Counted from the first letter of the stretch, positions 8,424-16,188 are shown. The stretch is 26,681 bases of DNA from Gammaproteobacteria bacterium (GCA_012960755.1 DUAT01000077.1:1-26681), one strand, 5' to 3'. Made by a program: numbers and translations. The notes: generated by a model not told the origin, from the sequence alone.

Positions 8424-8520
8424 ATGGAGTCAGATTCAGGGCTGACGCTGCGGGAAGGCCTTGAAGAATATTACGAGATCAACAAGGCGATTCCGGATCC
8501 AGGCTCATTGCTCTCAAGAC
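8424..8520 (+). pseudogene. N-terminal fragment of an unidentified gene
   Basis: From an ATG at 8424 about 32 codons read as a normal protein start (SGLTLREGLEEYYEINKAI then PDPGSLL). They then run into sequence that belongs, on the other strand, to a GNAT gene. There is a weak resemblance to N-termini of Coq4-like proteins, which I cannot confirm. The open frame continues to 8648, but only as the antisense of the GNAT gene. Confidence 0.3.
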
Positions 8521-8683
8521 CACCTAGAAGTTCGCCGTTTTCTGTAGCAATTACCGGTGATGGCGTACTGACGCCTTCGTGCGAGCTGTTGAAAGGGTCA
8601 ACATCACCCCATTCAGATACAAACCAATCCATAAGTAGCGCAAGATGATCAGGGTTGGGATTGGCGCTTGAAATTTTGTGCAT
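8471..8683 (-). pseudogene. GNAT acetyltransferase, 3'-truncated
   Basis: N-terminal piece of a GNAT-type N-acetyltransferase. The ATG at 8683 follows the VOC gene by 7 bases. The fragment reads MDWFVSEWGDVDPF and then PSPVIATENGELLGGL, the first strands of a GNAT fold. After GGL, near 8520, homology stops at a junction with the fragment of the opposite strand, and the frame runs on to a chance stop at 8471. The acetyl-CoA-binding motif A is missing, so the protein cannot be active. Confidence 0.6.
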
Positions 8684-8690
8684 TGCAAGC

Positions 8691-9056
8691 CTATCTGGGA
8701 TTGTATTGTGCAATTTGCCACATGTTACCCCAGGTGTCTTTGACGACTGCGCGTCTATCACCATAGGGCGTATCAAGTGGCTCTTCGATGACTTCGACGC
8801 CCCAGGATACTGCTTGTATAAACGTTTCTTCAACGTTTGAAACATAAACATATAAGCACGCTGAGTACGCGCCTCTTGCTTCGAAGTCACTAACCATAAT
8901 TATTGAGTCACCAATCTTTAACTCAGTCGGTCTGGATTCCAAATAGTCCCCTTCTGCACCAAACACTCTTTTTAAGAAGGACACCAATTTTTCTGTATCT
9001 TTCGCGAATATTCTTGGCGTTAATGCATGCCATCCTTCTGGGGTATTAATGCTCAT
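8691..9056 (-). CDS. VOC family (glyoxalase/bleomycin-resistance-like) protein
   Basis: A 121-aa protein of the vicinal oxygen chelate superfamily, complete in length. It shows the beta-alpha-beta-beta-beta plan: an N-terminal TPRIFAKDTEKLVSFL module, KIGDSIIMVSD, then a second module with YVYVSNVEETF and the usual ending GDRRAVVKDTWGNMWQIA. Members bind a metal or small ligand and include PhnB-like proteins of unknown function. Its start overlaps the stop of the preceding small gene as ATGA, so the two are coupled. The truncated GNAT gene follows after 7 bases. Substrate unknown. Confidence 0.85.
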   Translation of the reverse strand: MSINTPEGWHALTPRIFAKDTEKLVSFLKRVFGAEGDYLESRPTELKIGDSIIMVSDFEARGAYSACLYVYVSNVEETFIQAVSWGVEVIEEPLDTPYGDRRAVVKDTWGNMWQIAQYNPR

Positions 9057-9265
9057 TGCGATCCATGTTTGAAATGACCTGTCGCTTTTGCCATAGCCAG
9101 TTGTGCGTCTCTGGGATTTCCGGATTCGACCTTTAGCAAAAAACGAGAAGATTCGCGGCCGCGCATGGTAGTAACAATCCGGCCTTTATAGGAAATGTAA
9201 ACCAGGCCATTCTTAGTTGTACAATAATCGAAAGGCTCATCTGCGATCAATTCTTCCAGAGACAT
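9053..9265 (-). CDS. conserved small hypothetical protein
   Basis: A soluble protein of 70 aa when started at the ATG at 9265, which has AGGTG at a suitable distance. An in-frame ATG at 9283 and a GTG at 9289 are alternatives. The sequence is MSLEELIADEPFDY and then a beta-rich part (KNGLVYISYKGRIVTT), ending in an Ala- and Lys-rich helix with a His-Gly tail. I have the impression of a widespread conserved hypothetical family but cannot name it. The stop overlaps the VOC start by four bases. Confidence 0.65.
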   Translation of the reverse strand: MSLEELIADEPFDYCTTKNGLVYISYKGRIVTTMRGRESSRFLLKVESGNPRDAQLAMAKATGHFKHGSQ

Positions 9266-9319
9266 GTTTATTGCACCTGACATTATCACATTTGCTTATC
9301 ACCCCTTGGAACGGTGCAG

Positions 9320-9593
9320 TCATTCCCCTCTCATGCGAAACTCGCCAACCGTTAGCCCAAAGTAATGTAAATCAACGTACTCCCCATTGCGATAGATCAT
9401 ATTGCGTAGGGTCCCTTCAAGCTGAAAACCCAATCGTTTAAGAAGTTCAATGGATGGATGATTGTCACTGTGTACGCCTGCCGTGACTTTCTGGTATCTG
9501 AGGTGGTTAAAATAAATCCCACCCTACAAGCATATCAACGTCTCCGCTTTCGATAGCTCTTAAACGAATATTGTCTCCCTGCCAGTAGTTCAT
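9320..9593 (-). pseudogene. RimJ/RimL-like GNAT acetyltransferase with internal deletion
   Basis: The frame opens at the ATG at 9593 with MNYWQGDNIRLRAIESGDVD and a few more residues, a typical N-terminus of this family. It hits a stop near 9513. In another frame the C-terminal part follows at once: YQKVTAGVHSDNHPSIELLK, then RLGFQLEGTLRNMIYRNGEY, ending GLTVGEF, with a stop at 9320. About 90 middle codons are gone and the halves are out of frame. Acetyltransferase activity is therefore lost. It belongs to the same minus-strand cluster as the VOC gene. Confidence 0.75.
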
Positions 9594-9639
9594 CGAAACA
9601 CCCTTCTCGGCCTTGCTGCTGCATGTGGCGCTAGGTGAT

Positions 9640-9746
9640 TAGGCCGCCTCAATTGTTACGTACACTAAGTTCTCTTTGCAATTCCCTATTTGCAACATGT
9701 TATAAGCAGAAAACAATAGGTCATTGATCTCTACCCAGGCGGCCTA
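9640..9746. repeat. 10-bp inverted repeat enclosing 107 bp
   Basis: TAGGCCGCCT at 9640-9649 and AGGCGGCCTA at 9737-9746 are perfect inverted copies. They lie in the gap downstream of the P450 gene and enclose AT-rich sequence without a gene. This could be a small non-autonomous element or an old element end. No target duplication was recognised. Confidence 0.4.
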
Positions 9747-9807
9747 GTGCCCCAAATCAGAACTTCCATTATGCTCTAAACTTGAATCTCGGTGGTATCG
9801 ACTTGCA

Positions 9808-11070
9808 TCATGCGTGCAACCTCACTGGCAAATGGGTGTAGCCGCGTACGAAATTCGAAATAGCACGGACAGGCTCACCAACTACCTCAATTCGGCTGTA
9901 CCTACCGAGCATTTCTTCCCAGAGGATTCTGAGCTGGAGCTCGGCAACACGATTGCCCATGCAGCGATGAACGCCGAAGCCGAACGACAGGTGCTGACGT
10001 GCGTTGGGTCGATCGATATTGAGAACATCAGCGTTCTCGAATACTGACTCGTCCCTATTACCCGAGGCATACCACATGAGCACCCGCTCACCTTCTGGAA
10101 TGACCGTCCCATCTATCTCCACATCTGTGGCGGTGGTGCGACGCATGAAGGCAAGCGGGGTCTGCCATCGGATGATCTCGGCAACGGCATTCGGGATTTT
10201 CGAGCGATCGGCCTTCACTTTTTCGAACTCTTCCGGGTACCGGTTCATGGCCAATACGCCGCCGGAAATAGAATTACGCGTGGTGTCATTGCCACCCACA
10301 ATGAGCAGCAGGATATTGCCCAGAAACTGCACCGGTGACATATCCCGTGTACCTTCGTTGTGGGCCAGCATGGTCAGCAAGTCGAGTCCGTCGGGGTTGT
10401 TAACGCGCTCGTTTCTAAGCCTCGTCATGTATTCAAGGCACTCGTCCAGCTCGCGCTGACGCTCTTCCAGTGTGTCCCACAGGCCCGCCTTACGTGGGGA
10501 GGTCGAAATATCCGACCAGCGGGTGAGCTTGCAGCGATCCTCGAAAGGGAAATCGAACAGTGTTGCCAGCATCTGTGTGGTGAGTTCAACGGATACCCTA
10601 TCTACCCAATTAAACGTTTCACCGATCGGCAGGCTATCCAGAATACCGACCACCCGCTCGCGGATATTCGGTTCAAGTGCCGCAAGATTGCGCGGACCGG
10701 CGACCGGTGCGACGGCTTTGCGTTGAACCGCATGTTCAGGATTGTCCATGGAGATGAAGCTGGAGGCGCTCTCTTGCTGGCTAACCTCATTGAGGCCAAT
10801 GGTGGGTTCCGAAGAAAATTGCGCTGCATCCGAATCGATCGCCTTGATCAGGTTGTAGTTGGTCACCGACCAGAATGGCCCCACGATACTGTTTTTGTGG
10901 TGGTAAATGGGTACTTCACGACGCAGGCGCTCGAAGTAGGGCCAGATAGTGTCGTTGCGCATCAGGTCCCAATGGCCAACGTCGATTTCTTCAAGAGGGA
11001 TTGAGGCGGCGTGATCCCGTGCATTCGCCAGTTGCCGTTCTCTTTCTAGCTCGTATTGGTGCCAGTCCAT
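9808..11070 (-). CDS. cytochrome P450, CYP153-like
   Basis: Soluble bacterial P450 of 420 aa. The start is the ATG at 11070, because AAGGAG sits six bases upstream; an upstream TTG at 11085 overlaps that site and is unlikely. The I-helix motif is GGNDTTRNS (259-267), the K-helix ExxR is Glu298-Arg301, and the heme loop FGFGVHRCMG gives the axial Cys370. The NDTTRNS string and HRCMGNR are as in CYP153 alkane and fatty-acid terminal hydroxylases and in related terpene P450s. It is highly similar along its length to the P450 at 25278. Ferredoxin and reductase genes are absent from the window. Divergent, across 168 bp, from the fatty-acid-hydroxylase-like gene. Substrate unknown, probably a medium-size lipid or alicyclic compound. 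Confidence 0.93.
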   Translation of the reverse strand: MDWHQYELERERQLANARDHAASIPLEEIDVGHWDLMRNDTIWPYFERLRREVPIYHHKNSIVGPFWSVTNYNLIKAIDSDAAQFSSEPTIGLNEVSQQESASSFISMDNPEHAVQRKAVAPVAGPRNLAALEPNIRERVVGILDSLPIGETFNWVDRVSVELTTQMLATLFDFPFEDRCKLTRWSDISTSPRKAGLWDTLEERQRELDECLEYMTRLRNERVNNPDGLDLLTMLAHNEGTRDMSPVQFLGNILLLIVGGNDTTRNSISGGVLAMNRYPEEFEKVKADRSKIPNAVAEIIRWQTPLAFMRRTTATDVEIDGTVIPEGERVLMWYASGNRDESVFENADVLNIDRPNARQHLSFGFGVHRCMGNRVAELQLRILWEEMLGRYSRIEVVGEPVRAISNFVRGYTHLPVRLHA

Positions 11071-11238
11071 TCCCAACTCCTTCAATATTTACAATAGCTC
11101 GATCTTATCGCACATTGGGTGCGCCCCAAAAGTATTGATGATCTTCGGTGTGACTGACGCCAAGGAAGCACACAGCCATACCCACCAAAGCTGAGTATTT
11201 TTCGGTCGATTTGAGTCTCCATCTGCCATAATCCACCG

Positions 11239-12177
11239 ATGGAAATAGATACAGCAATAACTCAGTTATCCGGTGATCGCTTTACTGCGATTGCCGTGCC
11301 CTTGTTTGTGCTGGCCATTGTGCTTGAAGTCTTGGTCTCCTGGCGGACCCAACGTGACCTTTACGTTGCTCGGGATTTTCTAATCTCAATGAGTATGCTT
11401 GTACTATCCGCGATCATCGACTTTGTACCAAAAGCAGTTGCGTTTGTTTCCTTTTATTACCTGCACGAATGGTCGCCCTTGCGCGATGTGGTCGAACGAC
11501 AAGCATGGGCGTGGGTCATGCTGTTCTTTCTCGATGATCTTATCTACTATTGGTTTCACCGTGCGAATCATGAAGTACGGCTATTCTGGGCTGGGCACGT
11601 TCCCCACCATTCTTCTGTCAAACTCAACCTCGGTACCGCACTGCGACAGGGTGTCGGCGAGCGCATTCACAAATACTGGTTCTGGCTGCCACTGCCGCTG
11701 TTAGGTTTTGATCCGCTGATGATTTTTACCATGATTTCACTCAACCTGATTTATCAATTCTGGGTGCATACCGAATTAGTGCGAAAAATGCCATCCGTAA
11801 TCGAACTGATATTAAACACGCCTTCTCACCACCGGGTGCACCATGCGTCCAACATCAGGTACCTGGACTGCAATCATGCAGGTGTCCTGATTATTTGGGA
11901 TCGCCTGTTCGGCACGTTTTCAGAAGAGCAGATTAAGGAGCAACCAACATACGGTTTGACGAAGAACATCAACAGTTACAACCCGGCCCGTGTGGCAGCA
12001 GGAGAATATGTGAACCTGTTTCGTGACGTTTTGAGCGCAGTCACGATTAAGGATCGATTGCGCTATATTTTCCTGGCACCCGGATGGCACCCCGATGGCT
12101 ATGATCACCGCGCAAGGACGCTTCGAGCACAAATTGATCAACACCAACCATCAATAACAGATAGCATTATCACATAG
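11239..12177 (+). CDS. fatty acid hydroxylase / sterol desaturase superfamily protein
   Basis: Integral-membrane diiron oxygenase of 312 aa. Hydrophobic segments lie near residues 16-34, 47-75, 89-105 and 147-175. The histidine clusters that bind two irons are complete: HRANH (107-111), HVPHH (120-124), His177, HRVHH (198-202) and His213. This fits PF04116, whose members hydroxylate or desaturate lipids, sterols and carotenoids. Nine bases separate its stop from the next gene, a TauD-type dioxygenase, so both are likely co-transcribed. Opposite in direction to the P450 at 9808. Substrate unknown. Confidence 0.9.
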   Translation: MEIDTAITQLSGDRFTAIAVPLFVLAIVLEVLVSWRTQRDLYVARDFLISMSMLVLSAIIDFVPKAVAFVSFYYLHEWSPLRDVVERQAWAWVMLFFLDDLIYYWFHRANHEVRLFWAGHVPHHSSVKLNLGTALRQGVGERIHKYWFWLPLPLLGFDPLMIFTMISLNLIYQFWVHTELVRKMPSVIELILNTPSHHRVHHASNIRYLDCNHAGVLIIWDRLFGTFSEEQIKEQPTYGLTKNINSYNPARVAAGEYVNLFRDVLSAVTIKDRLRYIFLAPGWHPDGYDHRARTLRAQIDQHQPSITDSIIT

Positions 12178-12186
12178 GCAAGCGCG

Positions 12187-13050
12187 ATGAAGTTTATGAC
12201 AGCAAAGTTTGACGGAATCGATCCAGAAATGAGTCGTCAGGACGCGGAAGCGGCACGGCATCTGTTGGTTGACAATGGCGTGCTGCATCTGCCAATTGTT
12301 GAGCGCCTGGACAAAGAAGGTTTCGCCAAAATATCGCAATTATTTGGTGACGTTAAAGACCCTGTTGCCAGAACTAAACAAGGCGACCAGTATCGCTATA
12401 GTGAAAAACTGCAACACATTGATGCGGGATATGTGTTTAAAGAAGCGGACCGTGAGAAGTTTGGTGAGATGAGCTTTGGCGGTCTGGACGATGAGCGCCC
12501 GGGTCTCTTTGAGACCTACCACTGCGATGACACATATACGGAAGACCCCGCGCAGTTCACCATCTTACATGCCAGAGCGTTGCCGCAGTCAGGTGGCGGT
12601 CCGACACACTTTATGGATATGCGTGCCGCATTTCTGCAACTGGATCAGCAAGAGCAAGCACGGCTACGGTCATTCACGGTTTGTTATGCGTACAACAACC
12701 AAAATGCGTTTCCACCACGTCGTTCTGCGACGGGTGTAGCCGACATGCTTATCGACGTCGAGCACCCTTTAATACGTACACACCCTGATGCTGGTACAGA
12801 GGCCATTTTTGTCGACCTTGATCGCGCTACATACATAAAAGAATTACCAGTTCACGAAGGCAGGCAATTACTGCAGCGTCTGCAGGACCTGGCAGAAGCC
12901 AACGCGCCGAAGTGCGAGCACAACTGGCAAGCCAACGACATCCTGATCTGGGACAACGCGTCAGTACAACACAAGGCAGGTGGCGACTTTGCAATAGGCG
13001 AAGAACGCCGTTTTTGGCGGCACATGATTGCCGGACCAACACCTGCCTGA
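12187..13050 (+). CDS. TauD/TfdA-type Fe(II)/2-oxoglutarate dioxygenase
   Basis: Cytosolic dioxygenase of 287 aa, the normal family length. The iron facial triad is His112 and Asp114 (HCD within YHCDDTY) plus distal His262 in SVQHKAGG. The 2-oxoglutarate-binding arginine is probably Arg278 in RRFWRHMIAG. The family couples 2-oxoglutarate decarboxylation to hydroxylation of taurine, aryloxy acids, alkyl sulfates and similar acids. A second ATG at 12196 is possible. It follows the diiron protein by nine bases. An integrase remnant begins right after its stop, so the operon end may have been cut there. Confidence 0.9.
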   Translation: MKFMTAKFDGIDPEMSRQDAEAARHLLVDNGVLHLPIVERLDKEGFAKISQLFGDVKDPVARTKQGDQYRYSEKLQHIDAGYVFKEADREKFGEMSFGGLDDERPGLFETYHCDDTYTEDPAQFTILHARALPQSGGGPTHFMDMRAAFLQLDQQEQARLRSFTVCYAYNNQNAFPPRRSATGVADMLIDVEHPLIRTHPDAGTEAIFVDLDRATYIKELPVHEGRQLLQRLQDLAEANAPKCEHNWQANDILIWDNASVQHKAGGDFAIGEERRFWRHMIAGPTPA

Positions 13051-13054
13051 TCCT

Positions 13055-13195
13055 AACGGCGCTGTTAACTTTCCAATCGACAATGAGTTAATACATGCGC
13101 AGAAACTCATGGATCATTCCGATCCAACCATCATTGAAAAGGTGTATCGAAGGGCACCAAACGTAGTTGAAATATCAAAGAAAAATCACGATTGA
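13055..13195 (+). pseudogene. phage-type integrase (tyrosine recombinase), C-terminal remnant
   Basis: An open frame without a start reads AQKLMDHSDPTIIEKVYRRA followed by PNVV and a basic tail, then TGA at 13193. This is the last part of a tyrosine recombinase, where families show LLGHSD-x-TT-E-x-YRR. The catalytic Tyr is in KVYRR. The rest of the gene, including the Arg-His-Arg residues upstream, is absent; the stretch starts directly after the TauD stop. The tRNA-Arg fragment lies 81 bases downstream, the usual arrangement of an integrase next to its attachment site. Confidence 0.7.
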
Positions 13196-13211
13196 GAGCA
13201 CCTTTTAGGGA

Positions 13212-13243
13212 ATTATAAAATCCATTTGTGATTATAAAATCCA
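13212..13243 (+). repeat. two 13-bp direct repeats, possible integrase arm sites
   Basis: ATTATAAAATCCA occurs at 13212-13224 and again at 13231-13243, a 19-bp period. The pair sits between the integrase remnant and the tRNA fragment, where arm-type integrase or excisionase binding sites are often found. Function inferred from position. Confidence 0.5.
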
Positions 13244-13276
13244 ATTCGCAAAAAAAGCTGTTGGGGCCTTTAAAAA

Positions 13277-13325
13277 TGGTACGCCCAGAGGGATTCTAAC
13301 CCCCGACACCCAGGTTCGAAGCCTG
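13277..13325 (-). other. 3' part of tRNA-Arg(UCG), probable attachment site
   Basis: On the minus strand 49 bases match the 3' half of a tRNA. A 4-bp anticodon stem CAGG/CCTG encloses the loop CTTCGAA with anticodon TCG (13317-13319). A variable region and a GGGGG/CCCTC T-stem follow, then the acceptor strand TGGGCGT and a discriminator A with an encoded CCA (13277-13279). The T-loop is TTAGAAT where TTCGAAT is expected. The D-arm and 5' acceptor strand are not found at 13326-13400. Such 3' halves are left as att duplications when islands integrate into tRNA genes. It is not a working tRNA. Confidence 0.7.
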
Positions 13326-13376
13326 TGATACTAAAACCCTTTCACGCCTTGTGTGCCCTGGGTTAGAGAAATTAGT

Positions 13377-13450
13377 GCTGTCACCTATTTAGCCAAATTT
13401 CGCTATCTAAGTGATTGATTACTATGTAAGGAGTAGGAATAGGTGACAGC
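13377..13450. repeat. 13-bp perfect inverted repeat, 74-bp unit
   Basis: GCTGTCACCTATT at 13377-13389 and its exact complement at 13438-13450 flank 48 bp of AT-rich sequence. It lies 52 bp from the tRNA fragment. It could be a miniature element, a REP-like unit or ends of a deleted insertion sequence. The rest of 13196-13561 holds no gene that I can see. Confidence 0.5.
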
Positions 13451-13561
13451 AAACCTAGTTGCATTTTTGAACTTGTTAAGTTGGGACCCGGAAGAAGACG
13501 TTTGATTGCTCAGTTTTCTTTAGCCTTAACAACATAAAGGAGTTGGTTTTGAGGAAGACGA

Positions 13562-14788
13562 TTACTTTGAGTAGGGGCTCTCCACCGAGAAGCTTGTCTG
13601 GAGATAAGGCAGCGGTTCAAATTCAAAATTAGCCAGCCGTTCAGGGTTGGTGCCCGTTTTTGCCAGGAAGAGTCCCCAGCGCGAATCTGAATGCAGATTG
13701 TGCAACAAAGAATCCTGGAATAACCACCGGGTTGAAAAGTAGCCCGAGTCAGCAGCGCGATCCAGCCACGCAAAGGCAGCGTCGTTATCGCCGACGGAAG
13801 TGTAGACCTGGGCAATGGCAGCGGGATTGGATTTTCCAAAATCGGCCTTCAAGCGGCTCAGTGCGAGCTCGAACTTAGCGGGTCGATCTAGCGCAGAATA
13901 GGCAATGGCAGTACCCTTCAATTTGAGAGCAGGGTTGGTCTCTTGTTCAAAGGCAATCAATGCGGTTTCAATTTGCCCCTGGTTAAGCAGTGCAATCCCC
14001 AGTTCCATTGAGCCTTCAGAAATATTGGAACTTAGCTCCAATGCTCTGCGGGCACTGGCCTCTGCTTCGGACCAGCGCTGTGCATAGTTGTAAATAATCG
14101 CCATCTGTATGGCTGCATTGGCATTGATAGGGTCCAATGTGTTGGCGTAGCGGGCCAGAACCATAGCATCCTCCAGCCGTCCCAACGTGATAGATACTAT
14201 AGTAGCCATTCTGATATTGTCCGCATTGCCCGAATTTATTGCTAATGCTTGCAGTACCAGATTGACAATCTGCTGGAATGCCGTTCCCTGATCATCGGCC
14301 TCTGGATCAACCAACATCGTGGCGGCAAGAGCAATGTGCCCTGGTGCATAGTCCGCATCCGCGCTTATGGCTTCAGTGGCAGTATGTCTGGCCAGACGGA
14401 GCGATTCATCTATATGCGTCCACCCGTGAATCACCTGGTCCAGGTGCAAAACAGAGAGATGGTACCAGGAGGGGGCATGTTTCGGCTCGGCGGCTACCAC
14501 CCGCTGAAAAAAGGCGATCGCTTCACGGGTGCTCTCGGCTGTGCCCAGATTTTTCAAGGAACGGGCCTGCAGGAACAAAGTGTAGTTCTCCTGATCGAGT
14601 TCGACTAATCTCGGCGCTGTGTCCATCATTGTCAACTGAAGACGATTGGCGACCTCAGTCGCAATATCGTCCTGTATGCTCAAAACATCTCCCAGTTCAC
14701 GATCAAATTTATGTGACCAGAGGTGCGTATCAGTTACCGCATCAATCAATTGTGCAGTGACTCGGATCCTACCAACCGAAGTGCACAC
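13562..14788 (-). CDS. TPR-repeat protein of the CadC/adenylate-cyclase-associated type, 5'-truncated
   Basis: The readable frame gives 408 aa from a GTG at 14788. It begins inside a conserved block: upstream in the same open frame stand RQIASQLNVAHVLEGSV, and then VGRIRVTAQLIDAVTDTHLW, the well-known segment between an N-terminal regulatory or cyclase domain and the TPR region. The frame is open to a TGA at 14945-14947 but has no usable start there. Several TPR-like helical repeats follow from about residue 60 to 370. The missing N-terminus would normally carry a winged-helix DNA-binding or cyclase domain and a membrane segment. Probably a pseudogene fragment. The ligand or target is unknown. 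Confidence 0.7.
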   Translation of the reverse strand: MCTSVGRIRVTAQLIDAVTDTHLWSHKFDRELGDVLSIQDDIATEVANRLQLTMMDTAPRLVELDQENYTLFLQARSLKNLGTAESTREAIAFFQRVVAAEPKHAPSWYHLSVLHLDQVIHGWTHIDESLRLARHTATEAISADADYAPGHIALAATMLVDPEADDQGTAFQQIVNLVLQALAINSGNADNIRMATIVSITLGRLEDAMVLARYANTLDPINANAAIQMAIIYNYAQRWSEAEASARRALELSSNISEGSMELGIALLNQGQIETALIAFEQETNPALKLKGTAIAYSALDRPAKFELALSRLKADFGKSNPAAIAQVYTSVGDNDAAFAWLDRAADSGYFSTRWLFQDSLLHNLHSDSRWGLFLAKTGTNPERLANFEFEPLPYLQTSFSVESPYSK

Positions 14789-15043
14789 TGAACCCTCCAG
14801 TACATGAGCGACATTGAGCTGTGATGCGATTTGCCGGAGGCCCGAAAAAACCGGTAGCTCCGAAGATGACCTTTGCAGGGAATTCTCATCACAGTAAGTA
14901 GCCGCACCAGGGGAACGACTTGCAGTGAAGCTTATCCATAGAGGTCACAAATTTGTTGACACCAGTGGTACCGCTAGCCATATTTCTTGACGACAGGCAG
15001 GCCGATATGAAAGATATACGCTTCAATATGTATCGAAATATAT

Positions 15044-15059
15044 TGTAATCATGATTACA
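15044..15059. promoter_or_regulatory. 16-bp perfect palindrome, possible operator
   Basis: TGTAATCATGATTACA is a perfect 16-bp palindrome in the AT-rich region between the TPR gene and the selenoprotein operon, about 230 bp before the selenoprotein ATG. It also overlaps the end of a small minus-strand ORF, so it could act as a hairpin there. The bound factor is unknown. The rest of 14948-15288 has no other sure feature. Confidence 0.4.
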
Positions 15060-15300
15060 TATTATACTTTATCATGATTTTGAACACCACTATGATAACA
15101 GCATGACAAACACCAAACATGACAATCCCGCCACTAACGATAAATGCTAGCAGTGTCGGAATAAAATATGGCTCACTTATCTTTTCAACCGTACGAACAA
15201 TTTCATATTGGACAAGGCTGGAACTTGCCGTACCGGGTTTTAGAATGTAAGGTGGCTTATCAATTATAACTACCCTCCTGGATTGGCTATGAGCGAACAT
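15055..15300 (-). CDS. possible small membrane protein
   Basis: An ORF of 81 aa with one long hydrophobic stretch near residues 45-76 (YFIPTLLAFIVSGGIV and on) that could make one or two membrane spans. The ATG at 15300 lies 12 bases inside the divergent selenoprotein gene. An AGGAGG at 15270-15275 is on the right strand but has no normal start codon after it. I do not recognise the sequence, and it may not be a gene. Confidence 0.3.
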   Translation of the reverse strand: MFAHSQSRRVVIIDKPPYILKPGTASSSLVQYEIVRTVEKISEPYFIPTLLAFIVSGGIVMFGVCHAVIIVVFKIMIKYNM

Positions 15301-16185
15301 GTTAAATATATTGACAGAACCCGTGATTACTACTTATCACAAGGTTATGCAAAACCATACGAGTGGGCGCACTTCGACGACATTCCATTCGCCCGACCAG
15401 CTAAACCGCTTTCCGAGAGCCGAGTCACTATCATTTCCACCAGTGATGTCGCTATAAAGCAACCGGAAGGTAATAAAGGTGGTGGGATCAATGAGCATTT
15501 AGTGGGCAATGCCTATAGCCTTCCGACAGACACACCAATAGACCAGTTATTCAGCAAACAAGAACATTATGACAAGTACGCTACTAACCTGGATGATGTG
15601 AATACCTACTTTCCTGTTACTCGCTTACAGGAAAAGGTTGAGCAGGGCCGAATCGGAAGCATGGCGCCGCGTTGCCATGGTGTCTATACCGCATACAGCC
15701 AGAAAAAAACAATCGAAGTCGATGCACCTGAGATTCTCAGGAGATGCAGAGAAGATGAAGTGGATATCGCCATTCTCACACCCGTGTGACCCGTCTGTCA
15801 CCAGACCGTGAGTCTGGTAGCACGCCACTTGGAAGCTAATGGTATCCCCACAGTAGTCATCGCTACTGCACGTGATATTGTGGAGCGATGCGGTGTATCA
15901 CGACTGGTACATGTTGATTTCCCACTCGGGAACCCTTGCGGAGTACCCTTTGATCAGGAGATGCAATCCAGCGTTATGGATATTGCCCTGACAATGTTGG
16001 AAATAACTGAGAAACCTGGTTCTACAGAGGTTGCACCATTTACATGGCCTGCCGGGGAAGATTGGAAAAAAACCATCTTTACAGAAGAGCAACCCTTCCT
16101 TGAGGGGAAAGCATACGATCATTGGATGGAAGCCAAAAAACGCTATAAAGACAGGAAAGCTGAAAAGGTAACAAGTGAGGATTAG
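15289..16185 (+). CDS. GrdB-like (glycine/sarcosine/betaine reductase B family) selenoprotein with in-frame UGA
   Basis: One gene of 298 residues if the TGA at 15787-15789 is read as selenocysteine (Sec167). Both sides are in the same frame and belong to the same family (PF07355-like). Before the stop: ARPAKPLSESRV and DVDIAIL-type sequence ending LTPV. After it: PVCHQTVSLVARHLEANGIP, then FPLGNPCGVPFD. The motif is U-P-V-C-H-Q, a UxxC redox pair; relatives have Cys or Sec at this site. A SECIS-like hairpin follows the UGA. A glutaredoxin gene starts three bases after the stop. The ATG at 15289 is chosen (a TTG at 15283 is in frame). Clostridial GrdB acts in amino-acid reductases, but aerobic relatives lack the partner subunits and have no proven function. 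Read conventionally, the gene would look like two broken ORFs. Confidence 0.85.
15800..15818 (+). promoter_or_regulatory. bacterial SECIS hairpin
   Basis: ACCAGAC and GTCTGGT form a perfect 7-bp stem around the 5-base loop CGTGA. The loop starts 17 bases after the UGA at 15787-15789 and has G in its second position. From memory, the bacterial SECIS model asks for an apical loop about 16-37 bases after the UGA with a G in the first two loop positions, so this fits. It should bind SelB and direct Sec insertion. Confidence 0.7.
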
Positions 16186-16188
16186 TCA

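Noticed and set aside
9640..9746. Integron attC site next to GNAT/VOC cassette-like genes
   Set aside because: The ends do not show the RYYYAAC/GTTRRRY core pair in the right orientation, and the genes overlap by ATGA, which is not typical of cassettes.
11086..11238. 46-codon minus-strand ORF ahead of the P450 (start near 11229)
   Set aside because: It has no clear ribosome site or family likeness, and other frames of the same stretch look equally open.
13277..13400. A complete tRNA gene
   Set aside because: Only the part from the anticodon stem to CCA is present. No D-arm or 5' acceptor strand can be found.
14278..14760. Plus-strand ORFs of 119 and 160 aa
   Set aside because: They are antisense to the TPR gene, whose repeats are clear.
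15787..15789. TGA as an ordinary nonsense mutation splitting the gene
   Set aside because: The frame is kept, the family has Cys or Sec at exactly this site, and a SECIS-like hairpin follows. A random stop would not fall on that codon.
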